Shown here piece after piece: positions 1 through 9,507 of a DNA stretch of 37,836 nt. Source of the stretch: Acidobacteriota bacterium (GTDB taxonomy: Bacteria > Acidobacteriota > Terriglobia > Bryobacterales > Bryobacteraceae); the NCBI GenBank assembly GCA_016213725.1, contig JACQZS010000243.1, positions 1 through 37,836 on the forward strand, in the 5' to 3' direction. The stretch's first letter is position 1; each line of letters starts with the position of its first letter. The notes under the pieces are model-generated. The model searched no databases and had not been told where the DNA came from. It saw only the letters and a program-made list of their open reading frames with translations. Made by a program: the position numbers and the translations under genes.

Positions 1-843
1 CGTGATGGGGACGTCTCCAGGCTGTTCAGGGCGGCGTTCGACGATAGCCTGCCGGCCGACGACCTTTTCGATGGTGGCGATCATGTCGCGCAGCAGGATG
101 GGGTGGGAATTGCCAAGGTTGAAGACGTCGAAACGGACGTTGGCGTCGATGGCGGCCACGATGCCGCCGACAGTATCGGAGACGAAAGTATAGTCGCGGC
201 CGGTGCTGCCGTCGCCGAAGACCTGAATCGGGCGGCCGGCGGCGATGTTGTGGGCGAACTTGCGAATGGCAAGGTCCGGGCGCTGGCGCGGACCGAAGAC
301 CGTGAAGAAGCGCAGGCAGGCGATTTGCATGCCATAGAGGTGCGAGTAAGTGTGGCAGAGCGCTTCACCGGCGATCTTGGTGGCGGCGTAAGGAGAGATG
401 GGCCAGCGGACGGCATCGTCTTCAGAGAAGGGCACGCGGCTGGCGGCGCCGTAAACGGAGCTGGACGATGCGAACACGAAACGGCCGACGCCCTGTTTGC
501 GGGCTTCTTCGAGCAACAGTGTGGTGCCTTCCACGTTCGCGTGCTGATAGAGCAGCGGACTGTCGAGCGAGGGCCGAACGCCCGCACGGGCGGCGAGGTG
601 GACCACGCATTCCGGCGCAAAATCCTGGAACAAGGCGGAGACCGCGGGCTGGTCGCAGATGTCGGATTGCAGAAAGCGCACTTCTCCGGCCTGGCGGACC
701 TGCTCGAGGTTGCGCAGTTTGAGCTGCGGGGCGTAGTAGTCGTTCAGTTCATCGATGATGGCCACCTGGTGGCCGGCGGAAAGCAGTCGTTCGCAAAGAT
801 GAGAGCCGATGAAACCGGCTCCGCCGGTGACGATGATTTTCAT
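1..843 (-). CDS. NAD-dependent UDP-sugar epimerase, 3' end outside window
   Basis: Reading the minus strand from the ATG at 843 gives about 281 codons open to the window edge, so the C-terminus is missing. The N-terminus has the Rossmann nucleotide motif GGAGFIGSHL (residues 8-17) and an LNDYYAPQLK segment typical of UDP-glucuronate 4-epimerases. A serine-rich FASSSSVYG stretch and the YAATK motif supply the Ser-Tyr-Lys catalytic residues of extended short-chain dehydrogenases, and GRDYTFVSD follows. The start overlaps the stop of the upstream glycosyltransferase by 4 bp (ATGA), which implies translational coupling. The likely role is supplying a nucleotide sugar for the adjacent polysaccharide genes. 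UDP-glucose 4-epimerase or a related 4,6-dehydratase cannot be excluded without the C-terminus. Confidence 0.9.
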   Translation of the reverse strand, partial: MKIIVTGGAGFIGSHLCERLLSAGHQVAIIDELNDYYAPQLKLRNLEQVRQAGEVRFLQSDICDQPAVSALFQDFAPECVVHLAARAGVRPSLDSPLLYQHANVEGTTLLLEEARKQGVGRFVFASSSSVYGAASRVPFSEDDAVRWPISPYAATKIAGEALCHTYSHLYGMQIACLRFFTVFGPRQRPDLAIRKFAHNIAAGRPIQVFGDGSTGRDYTFVSDTVGGIVAAIDANVRFDVFNLGNSHPILLRDMIATIEKVVGRQAIVERRPEQPGDVPIT

Positions 844-1970
844 GCTTCAGAAACCCTTTCACCCGTTCGTCCACCTGCGCGCAGATAGGTTTGACGATAG
901 TCTTCGATCATCAGGTCCTTGCTGAAACGATGGAGACAGCGGTCCCGGTTATGCTCGCCGGTTGTGCGGCGGAGGCCGGCGTCGGCCAGCAGAGTCTCCA
1001 GCGCAGCGGCCAGATGGCCGGGCTGCGCGGGCGGAACAATGAACGGCGGCTCACTGCGGTCCAGCATCTCGGCGCAATCGCCCACGTTGGTGCAGACGGC
1101 CGGCAATCCGGAGGACATCGCCTCGAGCAGGGCAACCGGCATCTGCTCGGTGGCGGAACTGAGGGCGAAGATGTCCATCGCATCGTAGGCGAGGGCGGGC
1201 TCCCGCAGCAAGCCGGCGAAGCAGACGCGTTCGGCGCAGCCCAACTGGCGGGCAAGCGCGGCGAGGTCATCGCGGCAGGGACCGTCGCCAACCAGCAGCA
1301 GCCGGGCGTTTTCATGCGGCAGCCGGGCGAAGGCCCGGATCAGGTTGCCGAAGTCCTTCTCCGCGCGGAGGTGTCCCACCGAACCGACGACGAGGGAGTG
1401 CGGCGGGAGTTGGAACGCCTCGCGGGCGGCTGCATTGGATCGCGGAGCGAAGGTGGACACGTCGACGCCGTTAGGTAGATAGAGGACCTTGCGGGGAGGC
1501 ACGCGATAGCGCTCCAGTGCGATGCGCTCCAAAGTCCGCGACGGCACGGCGACGCCATAGGCCGCCTTCAGGACAATGCGGCGCGTCAGGACACGGCGGA
1601 GTTTCAAGCGTTGTGCCTCGTCGGCCCCGAAGCCGTCTTCCGTGTGGAGGAACGGGCACGGCCTGTGAAGCGCTGCCGCCATCGCCACGTCCATGGCTCC
1701 CCAGTTGTACGTCACCAGAAGGTCAGGGGCCACCTGCCGGAACATCGCAGGCGCCATCTGAATGGCGGGCAGAGTTCCGCGCGGAAGAGGGGGTAGCAGG
1801 TGGTAACTCACGCCGCTGGCGATGCGGGCGGCGGCGGTGGTGACGCCGTCCATCGAACAGATCCAATGTTCGAAATCATTCCCGAGATGATTCATCAGCT
1901 CCAGAGTGCGCACTTGAGCGCCGCCGGGGGCGAAGGTGGAAAAGACGTGGAGAATTTTCAGGGCGCTCAT
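840..1970 (-). CDS. Glycosyltransferase family 4 (GT-B, retaining)
   Basis: A 376-residue cytosolic or membrane-associated glycosyltransferase. The N-terminal Rossmann domain opens with LHVFSTFAPGGAQVRTLEL, the donor/acceptor glycine loop of GT4 enzymes. The C-terminal domain has SVGHLRAEKDFGNLIRAF, LLLVGDGP and the E-x7-E type nucleotide-sugar motif around EQMPVALLEAMSSGLP. I chose the ATG at 1970 because GGAG lies 6 nt upstream; a GTG at 2030 would add 20 residues with no family resemblance. It resembles sugar transferases associated with EpsH/exosortase-type exopolysaccharide loci, but donor and acceptor cannot be read from sequence. It overlaps the downstream epimerase by 4 bp. Confidence 0.92.
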   Translation of the reverse strand: MSALKILHVFSTFAPGGAQVRTLELMNHLGNDFEHWICSMDGVTTAAARIASGVSYHLLPPLPRGTLPAIQMAPAMFRQVAPDLLVTYNWGAMDVAMAAALHRPCPFLHTEDGFGADEAQRLKLRRVLTRRIVLKAAYGVAVPSRTLERIALERYRVPPRKVLYLPNGVDVSTFAPRSNAAAREAFQLPPHSLVVGSVGHLRAEKDFGNLIRAFARLPHENARLLLVGDGPCRDDLAALARQLGCAERVCFAGLLREPALAYDAMDIFALSSATEQMPVALLEAMSSGLPAVCTNVGDCAEMLDRSEPPFIVPPAQPGHLAAALETLLADAGLRRTTGEHNRDRCLHRFSKDLMIEDYRQTYLRAGGRTGERVSEA

Positions 1971-2084
1971 GAGCGGCTCCGCTCCGAACGGCCGGAGCCC
2001 GTAGTTGTGGGGCAGGACGACCGGCTCCACTCTTCACTCCATTGCGCCGGGGCCGCGATCTGCCAGTGCTGCATAGCCCGTAGT

Positions 2085-3326
2085 TCAACTCAGTCTATCA
2101 GGTGGGGCGATCGACTCGCCTACGATCGTGCGGAAGAGGTCCGCGACCTGGGCGGCCACCGCTTCCCAGCTCCTCCCTGCACCCCAGCGGGCGATAGCGG
2201 CGCGGTCCCAACCGCGCCGCAGCGCGGTGCACAAGGCCGCCGTCAGAGCCGCGTCGTTCGCGGGCGGAACCACGATGCCGTATTGATCTCCGGGCAGCAT
2301 CTGGGGCACGCCTCCGACATCGAAGGCGACGGCCGGCGTACCACACGCCAGGGCCTCGTTCACCACGTTCGGCCAGCCTTCCCGTTCGCTGGCGAGACAG
2401 AAGACATCGCTGGCCGCCATGTAACGAGCGAGTTCCGCCGGCCCCACGCTGCCGGTCAGGTGTACGAAAGGAGCCAGGCCGAGACGTTCCACGGCGTTGC
2501 GGATCTCCTCCTGGCAATCGCCTTCGCGGCCCGGCCCGCCGACAATCCACAGCTGTGCGGGCACGCCTTGCCGGCGCACTTCCGCCAGCGCATTCACCAC
2601 GCGATGGTGTCCCTTGCGGGCGATGAGATAGCCCGCCGAAAGCACATGGAGCGAATCGGGGTCCATCCTCAGTTGCTGCCGTGTCTCTTCCCGCGGGTGA
2701 GGGCGGAAGACCGCGGCGTCGATGCCATTGGGGACTACGTGCGCCCGCTCGGCATCCACCCCCAGTGAAAGGGCAAAATCGCGCAGCGGGCTGGAGACGC
2801 AGATCACGGCCGCGGCCCTCTGGAGCGATTCCGCCATCAGTAGCCGGATCTTCGGATGGGACGCGTGCATCGTTTCGTTGCCGCGCAACGTCACGGTGAA
2901 GGGAACGCGGAAATGGCGTGCCAAGCGGTCCGCCGCAATGCCCTCGGGATGGCCGAAGTGCGCGTCGATCAGTTGGAAGTCGAAACTGCGCCGGCAGCGC
3001 GCCAGGCGTCCTTGAAGCGCGCGAGCCATAAAGAGGCCATTCCAGGTGCCCCATCCGGGAGGGTAGAACCAGACCGGGTAGTCGACCTCCAGGCCGCTTT
3101 GATCGCCGGGGGACTTGGCGTCCAGCGCCGGCAGTTCGATGCGGCCGCGCGACAAGTCGATCCACGGCACAGGACAGACGACACGCACCGGCACTCTGCG
3201 GCTCAATGCAGCCAGGCGGCTCTTCACGAACAGCCCGAGCCGCTCGTCGCCGGCGCGCGGAAAGACCCCGGACAGACTGAGCACTCTCGGCTCGGCGCAA
3301 TCCGCGGGAGAACCGTCTCTTCGCAC
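2085..3326 (-). CDS. Glycosyltransferase family 4 (GT-B)
   Basis: A 413-residue GT4 enzyme beginning at a GTG 4 nt after the stop of the upstream ligase gene, so the two are probably co-translated. The N-terminal domain contains VLSLSGVFPRAGDERLGLFV and the LIDAHFGHPEGIAA segment. The C-terminal domain holds VVPNGIDAAVFRPHP, LHVLSAGYLIARKGHH, LWIVGGPGREG and the EGWPNVVNEALACGTP nucleotide-sugar binding motif with both conserved glutamates. These are hallmarks of retaining group 1 glycosyltransferases that add sugars to a lipid-linked repeat on the inner membrane face. The 114 bp to the next gene downstream holds no obvious gene. Substrate unknown. Confidence 0.92.
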   Translation of the reverse strand: MRRDGSPADCAEPRVLSLSGVFPRAGDERLGLFVKSRLAALSRRVPVRVVCPVPWIDLSRGRIELPALDAKSPGDQSGLEVDYPVWFYPPGWGTWNGLFMARALQGRLARCRRSFDFQLIDAHFGHPEGIAADRLARHFRVPFTVTLRGNETMHASHPKIRLLMAESLQRAAAVICVSSPLRDFALSLGVDAERAHVVPNGIDAAVFRPHPREETRQQLRMDPDSLHVLSAGYLIARKGHHRVVNALAEVRRQGVPAQLWIVGGPGREGDCQEEIRNAVERLGLAPFVHLTGSVGPAELARYMAASDVFCLASEREGWPNVVNEALACGTPAVAFDVGGVPQMLPGDQYGIVVPPANDAALTAALCTALRRGWDRAAIARWGAGRSWEAVAAQVADLFRTIVGESIAPPDRLS

Positions 3327-3330
3327 TGAA

Positions 3331-4737
3331 TTATCCTCTTGGGCGGAGTCTGGGCCGGGTCATTCTCATTCTTCCCGGCGAGACCAGCGGCCCTGCGCCC
3401 ACCGGTGCGGTGGGGCGCGCATCCATGGCAGGAATCGTTGTAAACCCCGAGGCTTCCGCCGGGGCGGGCGCGACAACAGGCGTGAAGAAGCCTTCTCTCT
3501 GCTCCAGAGTCAGGTAGGTGGCGGCGGTCATGACGAGCATGTAGAAGAAGTCGAACGTGGTGCGCGAGAGGAACGTGCTGCCCACCGCATAAGTGATCAG
3601 CGCCGTCAAGATGGCGTCGCAGATTCCCGCTGCGGCGTCGTCGCCGCGCTGTCTTGCCCGCCGCCCGGCCGCACGCATTTTCATGATTGTGCCGAAAAGG
3701 AGGTAGAGGTAGATTATCAGCGCGAAGATGCCGGTATCGGCGAGCAACTGCGTATACGTGTTGTGAATCACCTTGCCCGCGTGGGCTTTGTCCTCACCCT
3801 GCAAGTACTTCCCGATCAGCGCCTGCTCGTTCTTCTCGGTGAAACCCACCCCGAACAGCGGATAGTCCATCCACATTCGGATCGCCGCCGCCGACAGAAC
3901 CAAGCGCGATTGTGCCGAGGATTCGGCGTCACTCGACCCTACGGTGGCCACGGTCTCCATCCGCTTCAGCAGCGTGTCCTTCACCAGGTAAGTAATGCCG
4001 CCCGTGCACCCCAGCAGCACGAGGCCCATCATGACCCGCCGCTTCGATTTCAGCAGAATCAACAGCAGGCAAACCATAACCGAAACCACACCACCCCGGC
4101 TGTGCGTGAAGAAAACGCCGCCGATGCTGAGAAAACTGCAGGCCAAGAGTCCCATCTTCATCCACGGCTGCGATACCACGGGACGGATGAAATAGCAGAG
4201 CGGCAGCGCCAGGCAGAAGGCCAGCGCCATGGTATTGTTGTCGCTCAGCATGCCGCCGTAGCCGGCCATGAATCGGGCTCCGCCGGCAATCACTCCCGCC
4301 AGCCCGTACTTGGCGGCCAACAACCCGATGGAGGCGGAGATGACAACCATCATCAGCTCCAGGTGCCGCCGTGTCACAAGCACCAGCGGGAGGATCAAAG
4401 CCATAATGACAATCCGCAGGAACATGCCGTATTGCGGAAGGCAGATGTCCATCGATACGGCAAACACCACGGAAAGCGACACAGTCACCACAAACAGGAT
4501 GAGTGCGCGGCACAGCGAATTTGTAATCAGGACGGGAAGATTCTGCAGAATGCGTGGCAGCGCGAACAAGATGGTCACCGCCGCCATGTAGAAGGAGTAG
4601 TTGTTGGCCCCCGACCAAGCCAACACGTCGGGGCGCATGATGGCGAACCAATAGTAGCCAAACAGCCCCAATTGCGGACCGAAGGGCGCCATCAGGCACA
4701 CCAGCGCCACAATCACGACGACGATCATGTTTCTCAT
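3331..4737 (-). CDS. O-antigen ligase / Wzy-like polysaccharide polymerase
   Basis: A 468-residue polytopic membrane protein with about a dozen hydrophobic segments. Its N-terminus (MAPFGPQLGLFGYYWFAIMRP) and later FFTHSRGGVVS and GVGFTEKNEQALIGKYL segments match the exosortase-associated O-glycosylation ligase group with a Wzy_C domain. The periplasmic loop with VIHNTYTQLLADTGI is the signature of O-antigen ligases and polymerases, where the His is implicated in transfer of undecaprenyl-linked glycan. The cytoplasmic C-terminal tail is Pro/Ala-rich and low in complexity. It is followed after 4 nt by a glycosyltransferase. The likely role is polymerising or ligating the exopolysaccharide assembled by neighbouring enzymes. 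Polymerase and ligase cannot be told apart here. Confidence 0.9.
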   Translation of the reverse strand: MRNMIVVVIVALVCLMAPFGPQLGLFGYYWFAIMRPDVLAWSGANNYSFYMAAVTILFALPRILQNLPVLITNSLCRALILFVVTVSLSVVFAVSMDICLPQYGMFLRIVIMALILPLVLVTRRHLELMMVVISASIGLLAAKYGLAGVIAGGARFMAGYGGMLSDNNTMALAFCLALPLCYFIRPVVSQPWMKMGLLACSFLSIGGVFFTHSRGGVVSVMVCLLLILLKSKRRVMMGLVLLGCTGGITYLVKDTLLKRMETVATVGSSDAESSAQSRLVLSAAAIRMWMDYPLFGVGFTEKNEQALIGKYLQGEDKAHAGKVIHNTYTQLLADTGIFALIIYLYLLFGTIMKMRAAGRRARQRGDDAAAGICDAILTALITYAVGSTFLSRTTFDFFYMLVMTAATYLTLEQREGFFTPVVAPAPAEASGFTTIPAMDARPTAPVGAGPLVSPGRMRMTRPRLRPRG

Positions 4738-4948
4738 GGACGGCGCGCCCCTTCGTGGACGAATTCAAGCGCTGCCCTCCGAAGAAGGTGGCCCGCCGGC
4801 AGTGTCAAACGCTTCCTGGACGCTGCAGCCGGAGGACCCGCCGTGGCAGCCATATCAGTACGCAATAAAATCCCGAGACCTCGCATCAATTGTAACCGAG
4901 CGCCACGCTTCAACTGCCGCTTGGGCTGGTTCAGAGTGGCGAGCCGTG
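4738..4948. other. Intergenic region without recognised gene
   Basis: The 211 bp between the upstream glycosyltransferase stop and the ligase start carry no ORF with family features. It is long enough for a separate promoter for the ligase and downstream genes, but I see no convincing -35/-10 pair. Confidence 0.4.
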
Positions 4949-6058
4949 TCATGCGCCGACAGCGCTCCCGCCCCTGGCCTCTACACAGCGCCGGATCGAT
5001 TCCGCCACTTGCTTCGCATACACCGGCATGGCGCACTGCTCCTGGCAATATTGCCGGGCGTTGCGTCCCAACCGCTCTCGCAGTTCTCCGTCAGCCAGCA
5101 GGCGGTTTAACGCGGCATGCATCGCCCCGGGATCTCCCGGCTCGACGACCAGTGCCGTCTTGCCGTCTTCCACATAGTCGGTCACGCCCGGGCTGGCGCT
5201 GACCACCACCGCCTTGCCCATCGACATCGCCTCCAGCAGGGCATTGATTCCGCTCGGATGGATCGTCCTCTGCAAAGGCACCGCGACGATGGAAGCCGCC
5301 GCATACAGCTCCCGCAGTTGTTGCTCCGTCAGCCAACTTCTCTGCACATGCACGTTTTCCGGCAGTGGGCCCGCGATCGCCTTCCGGGTGTGCACCAGGA
5401 CCCGGGCGCCCAGTCCGTCCGATGCGCGCACCAGGCAGGCGTAGTCTCTGCCGATATCGCTGCCAACTGAAACAACCAGAGAGGCCGCAAGGCCGGGAGC
5501 GGGCGCCAAATCAGGATCGTAGAACTCCGTATCCATCCTGTGGCGGATCAGGCGCGCCTGGACCACGCTGCCGAAGCGTTCCCGCAGGAACCGCACCTGG
5601 ATTTCGCCGAAGACGATCACTTCCTGTACATGCGGCAGGACCAGGGAGTGCATCTTCATGCGCCACCGATAGTTGGGATCCAGCGCGGGGTCGATCACCA
5701 ATACCGGCTTCCTGAGCCGTAGGAGACGTTTGCACAGCACGAACAGGCAGGCCGAGGAAGAGTCGATTGAGAGGACCAGGTCGTACTTCCAATATGCCGC
5801 CATCAGCCGCAGGAACCGCACCGGATCGACTCCCGACCACAGGCTGCCACGCTTGGCCATCGGGTTCAGCCATGCAGGGGACGAGTCCACGACGACCGGC
5901 TCGATGCCCGACTCCTCCAGGTAGCTCAGGCCGTCCATCTCCTCGTGCTGTGCCGGGTCCTTGAAACGTCGCCTGATTCTCTCCCAGCGAGGGTGGGGCC
6001 ACAGAATGGCTACCCGCAATCGGCGAGCGGAGTAGCTGCTTTCTGTCGTCGGCATCAT
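4949..6058 (-). CDS. Glycosyltransferase family 4-like protein
   Basis: A 369-residue group 1 glycosyltransferase. The C-terminal half has the usual GT-B elements: LVVSVGSDIGRDYACLVRA, then IHPSGINALLEAMSMGKAVV (the Glu-containing nucleotide-sugar motif), then GVTDYVEDGKTALVVEPGDP. The N-terminal half (RVAILWPHPRWERIRRRF, DLVLSIDSSSACLFVL) is more divergent. No signal peptide is present, so it acts in the cytoplasm. It is the first minus-strand gene of the locus, and its start faces the divergent lipoprotein gene across 175 bp that must contain both promoters. Sugar specificity is unknown. Confidence 0.88.
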   Translation of the reverse strand: MMPTTESSYSARRLRVAILWPHPRWERIRRRFKDPAQHEEMDGLSYLEESGIEPVVVDSSPAWLNPMAKRGSLWSGVDPVRFLRLMAAYWKYDLVLSIDSSSACLFVLCKRLLRLRKPVLVIDPALDPNYRWRMKMHSLVLPHVQEVIVFGEIQVRFLRERFGSVVQARLIRHRMDTEFYDPDLAPAPGLAASLVVSVGSDIGRDYACLVRASDGLGARVLVHTRKAIAGPLPENVHVQRSWLTEQQLRELYAAASIVAVPLQRTIHPSGINALLEAMSMGKAVVVSASPGVTDYVEDGKTALVVEPGDPGAMHAALNRLLADGELRERLGRNARQYCQEQCAMPVYAKQVAESIRRCVEARGGSAVGA

Positions 6059-6233
6059 CCCATCTTAGCGGACGATTCCCGCCTGGCCCGATGCTGGAAT
6101 TCACCTCCGTCCGGGCGCTGTGCGGTTGCCGCGCGGACCGTACGCGTTGCTACCGCGCGGAGAATTGGCGTGGGACGGGCATGAGATACTAAACGCAAGC
6201 TCAAAATCTGGTTCCAAATGAGGTGGACTGCCG

Positions 6234-8597
6234 ATGCCATACAATCTGTCCCTTGGCGGTGTGGGCGTGAGATTCTGGTTGACGCGTCTGGGCGTCCTCT
6301 ATCTCGGCATCGTCTTACTCGGTTGCGCCACACCCGGCGCGGGCAAGGCACCGCCGGCGATTAAACGCCTCACGCCCGCCGGCCCTGCCCGCCGCGCCGC
6401 CGAAGGCGCTGTACAGAATGTGATGGTTGTCTATTCGAAGTCCGCGGTCCGGCGCCCGTACACCATCTCACGCATCTTCGCGCAGGGCGAGATTCTCAAA
6501 GAGGCTCAGGTCTCCTTCAATGGAACGCCTGCTCGCACTCAATGCGAGGTGAGAACACGCTGGCCGGACGGCAGCGTTCAACACGCGGTTCTTTCTTTCT
6601 GGGCGGAAACGAATGAAGGCCCCAACGAGCTGACATTCAGCCAGCAGGAGCCGGCCGAGCCCGGATCCGGTCTATCAGCCGAGGAGATGCTCTCCTCCGA
6701 ATACACTTTCGGCGCCACCATGGAGTTGAGCTCCGAGGGGCACACCGCTTTAGTGGATGCCCGGCAGATGATCTCCGCGGGCGCTTTCCGTTACTGGCTC
6801 CGGGGCCCCATCTGCACGCAGGTGGTCATTGAGGACCGCGGAGCGCAGCGCTCGTTCGATCAGGGGTGGACCGATCACAAGCCATTCCACCCGATGTTCG
6901 TCGCTACGTTCTATCCCGGCTGGCGGGGCGTCAAGGTGGAGTGGATTGGGGAGATTAGCTGGACGAACTCCCTGGAGGATATGGCCTATTCCCTCACGCT
7001 CAAGGCGGGCGCCCCGGACGCCCTTAGCGCGGTCTACTCTCTGCCCAATTTCAAGCACATTCTCGGTGCCCGCTGGCGCAAGAGCTTTTGGAGCGGTCCA
7101 GAACCGGCCCCTGTCGCGGTGAATCACAACCTGCCCTACCTCATTCACACCCGTGTATTGCCCAGCTACGACCAGAGCAAGTTCGTTTCCAACGCGGCCG
7201 TGGAAGCGATGTACGATCAATACTCCGCCAGCGGCCGCGGCGAGCCGGGCGACAATGCGCTCTGGCTGAAGTACTTCCCCACCACCGGGGGGCGGGCCGA
7301 TATCGGTCTGTTCCCGAGCTGGTACGTGAACTATCTCTATACCTTCGATCCTCGCCTGGAGGAGGTCTTCGCGGGTTGCGGCAATGCCAGCGGCAGCGCC
7401 CCCATCCACTTCCGGGAGGGCTCGTCGCGCCCTTATCTGCTCGACTCCGACGTGGAGGCCTTGGGGCGCCCTATCTCGGTGGAGGCACGCCCTTCGTTCT
7501 GGATCGGCAGATTCGACTATGCTGAATCCAACCCCAACGATCGCATTCAGTACTCGGGCCCACATGCCGATTCCGGCTGGACCGTCGATCTTTCGCATCA
7601 ACCCAGCATCTCTTTTCTTCCATACATCCTGACCGGAGATTATTACCACCTGGAAGAGCTGCAGTTCTGGGGCGCCCTCAATGCCGCCGCAGGCAACCCG
7701 GGCGATTGCTATTACTGCCGCCACAGCACCTGGGGCTTCATCAACGACCAGACGAGAGGCAATGCCTGGGGCTTGCGGACACTCGCCCATGCGGCATGGG
7801 CCACGCCCGATGGAACGCCGGAAAAGACCTACTTCACGGACAAGGTGTACCGGAACCTTGCCATCTTGGAGGGCGTCGCGGATGTGAACACCGGCAGCTT
7901 TTTCGACGAGTCCGTCGGCTCTCCGTGGTCTTTCGGTCGGCGCGATGTTCTGGCCGGGAAGAGCAATCCGTTGGGATTCATGGATCTGAACAATCCATAT
8001 GCCAGGTTCGACGGCCCGAAGTTCAACGCCGACCCGGCCTCCCCCGATCGCGTCACTCGAATCAACTCCCCGTGGCAATATAACTTCGTCCACCTGGTTC
8101 TGGGCCACATCGAGGAACTGGGTTTTCCCGCAGGCGCGGTGCGTAAGGCCTTCGCATTAAACCTGCTCCACCAACTCACGGATCCCGCATGCAACCACTA
8201 CCTGGTCGCCGACTACCAGAATCCGGTACTCAAGGCGGACGGCGGTCTCTATCAGTCCTGGGAATCCTATGCCCGGGCCTGGAGCCCGGATTACTTTGCC
8301 ATTCAGAAATGGCCTGAAAATGACGACAGGGATGTGCAGCACGGCTATCCGCACATCGCCCGGGCGGCGGCATCGTTTCTCCCCGGCATTTGCGATGGCG
8401 CCTTGTGCGGCGATCAGGCCTGGAACTGGATCAACCAGCACGTGGGCTATCAAGATCTGCTGAAAGACAATCCGAAGTGGGCGATCATCCCTCGCGGAGA
8501 GCAACCCGCCGAAGTTCTCGCCCAGAGGGCCGCTCAGAGACTCAAAGCCTACCGGCCGGCTCCCGCGAAAACCCGACCCAAAGGCCGCTCTAAGTGA
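6234..8597 (+). CDS. Large secreted lipoprotein of unknown function, paralogue of the 13189-16143 protein
   Basis: A 787-residue protein. Its N-terminus ends in a lipobox-like LLGC (Cys31), so it is probably a lipoprotein; an internal GTG at 6267 would give a more typical short signal. AGGTGG precedes the ATG. I recognise no named domain. An N-terminal beta-rich part contains RPYTISRIFAQGEI and RWPDGSVQHAVLSFW. A central part has NALWLKYFPTTGGRADIG and DLSHQPSISFLPYILTG, followed by a Trp-rich helical C-terminal half. All these blocks recur in order in the 984-residue protein at 13189-16143. The conserved Trp, His and Asp residues and the likely helical-toroid C-half suggest a carbohydrate-active enzyme; this is inference. 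It sits inside the polysaccharide locus, and its 3' end overlaps the convergent GT2 gene by 8 bp. Confidence 0.88.
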   Translation: MPYNLSLGGVGVRFWLTRLGVLYLGIVLLGCATPGAGKAPPAIKRLTPAGPARRAAEGAVQNVMVVYSKSAVRRPYTISRIFAQGEILKEAQVSFNGTPARTQCEVRTRWPDGSVQHAVLSFWAETNEGPNELTFSQQEPAEPGSGLSAEEMLSSEYTFGATMELSSEGHTALVDARQMISAGAFRYWLRGPICTQVVIEDRGAQRSFDQGWTDHKPFHPMFVATFYPGWRGVKVEWIGEISWTNSLEDMAYSLTLKAGAPDALSAVYSLPNFKHILGARWRKSFWSGPEPAPVAVNHNLPYLIHTRVLPSYDQSKFVSNAAVEAMYDQYSASGRGEPGDNALWLKYFPTTGGRADIGLFPSWYVNYLYTFDPRLEEVFAGCGNASGSAPIHFREGSSRPYLLDSDVEALGRPISVEARPSFWIGRFDYAESNPNDRIQYSGPHADSGWTVDLSHQPSISFLPYILTGDYYHLEELQFWGALNAAAGNPGDCYYCRHSTWGFINDQTRGNAWGLRTLAHAAWATPDGTPEKTYFTDKVYRNLAILEGVADVNTGSFFDESVGSPWSFGRRDVLAGKSNPLGFMDLNNPYARFDGPKFNADPASPDRVTRINSPWQYNFVHLVLGHIEELGFPAGAVRKAFALNLLHQLTDPACNHYLVADYQNPVLKADGGLYQSWESYARAWSPDYFAIQKWPENDDRDVQHGYPHIARAAASFLPGICDGALCGDQAWNWINQHVGYQDLLKDNPKWAIIPRGEQPAEVLAQRAAQRLKAYRPAPAKTRPKGRSK

Positions 8598-9507
8598 TGG
8601 AGTGGTCCCCGCCGGCCTTGCGGCCGCGGTCTGAGCCGAACTGACCAGCACGCTTCAAAGCCCGGTATGCGTTGAACACCCAGTCGGGTAGGTACGAGAG
8701 TGCGCGCAAGAGCCAGCATTGGAACGAATACCCCAAGCGGGTCGCCTCGGCCAGCCACATTTGCGCCGCCTTCCGCTGCCTGAGGTGGATCAATCCTCTG
8801 GCATGGCCTGCGTAGGTGTTCAGCTTCTGGACTTTAATCTGTTCTCGTGTCAACCCGGTCTCAGTTCCAACTCGTTCGAGACACTCGAGCAGACTTCTGA
8901 CGAATCGATCTGTGTTTCGCGTGACGCTCTGGTCCGTGGGACTATAGATGGTCAGAGGCTCAGAACAGGCCAGAATCCCGCCATAACGGAAGGCCAGCTT
9001 CAGCCAAACATAGTAGTCTTCCACGGGCGCAAGGTCGATTGGGAATCCCCCAACTGCGCAGAAGCGATCCTTTCGGACGGCAACAGAAGAAGTCGCTATC
9101 CAATTGCGCCGCCAGAGCTCCTGGAAATCCAGTTCGGTGGGAGGGACCGGTCGTCCGGCCACCGCCGTGTGCACCAGGGTGGCGTCCCTGTCCGTGATCG
9201 CGAGCAGTTGGCGCTCCAGTTTCCCAGGGAGCCATTCATCATCCGCATCCAAGAAGGCGATCCAATCGCCCAGAGCTGCCTCCACCCCGTGATTCCGGGC
9301 AGCGCCAGCTCCCTGGTTGGCCTGCCGCAGCAACTTGACTCCACTCCCATACTTCTGAACCGCCAACACCGTACCGTCCGCCGACCCGTCGTCCACCACC
9401 ACGATTTCCAGCGGTTTGATAGTCTGTCGCAGCACGCTGTCGAGCGCTTTTCTGATCGTCATCTCGGCGTTATACGCGGGAATGACCACGCTAATCTTCG
9501 GCGGCAT
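8590..9507 (-). CDS. Glycosyltransferase family 2 (GT-A)
   Basis: A 305-residue GT2 enzyme. It has the GT-A start ISVVIPAYNAEMTIRKALDS (residues 5-24), the VVVDDGSADGT nucleotide motif, and the metal-binding DADD motif in WIAFLDADDEWLP. A downstream DLAPVEDYYVWLKLA segment supplies the ED acceptor-site acidic residues. GGGAG lies about 10 nt upstream of the ATG. The C-terminal 90 residues are helical with several Trp and Arg and may associate with the membrane. It probably adds one sugar to the lipid-linked repeat unit. It is a lone minus-strand gene between two plus-strand genes, and its last 8 bp overlap the convergent lipoprotein gene. Confidence 0.92.
   Translation of the reverse strand: MPPKISVVIPAYNAEMTIRKALDSVLRQTIKPLEIVVVDDGSADGTVLAVQKYGSGVKLLRQANQGAGAARNHGVEAALGDWIAFLDADDEWLPGKLERQLLAITDRDATLVHTAVAGRPVPPTELDFQELWRRNWIATSSVAVRKDRFCAVGGFPIDLAPVEDYYVWLKLAFRYGGILACSEPLTIYSPTDQSVTRNTDRFVRSLLECLERVGTETGLTREQIKVQKLNTYAGHARGLIHLRQRKAAQMWLAEATRLGYSFQCWLLRALSYLPDWVFNAYRALKRAGQFGSDRGRKAGGDHSIT

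Noticed and set aside
2..888. Plus-strand ORFs at the left edge
   Set aside because: They are antisense to the UDP-sugar epimerase, whose minus-strand frame is open to the edge and has clear Rossmann and YxxxK motifs.
3115..5202. 695-codon plus-strand ORF
   Set aside because: Antisense to the O-antigen-ligase and glycosyltransferase genes, which have clear homology; composition is His/Arg/Gln-rich, as expected of a GC-driven shadow frame.
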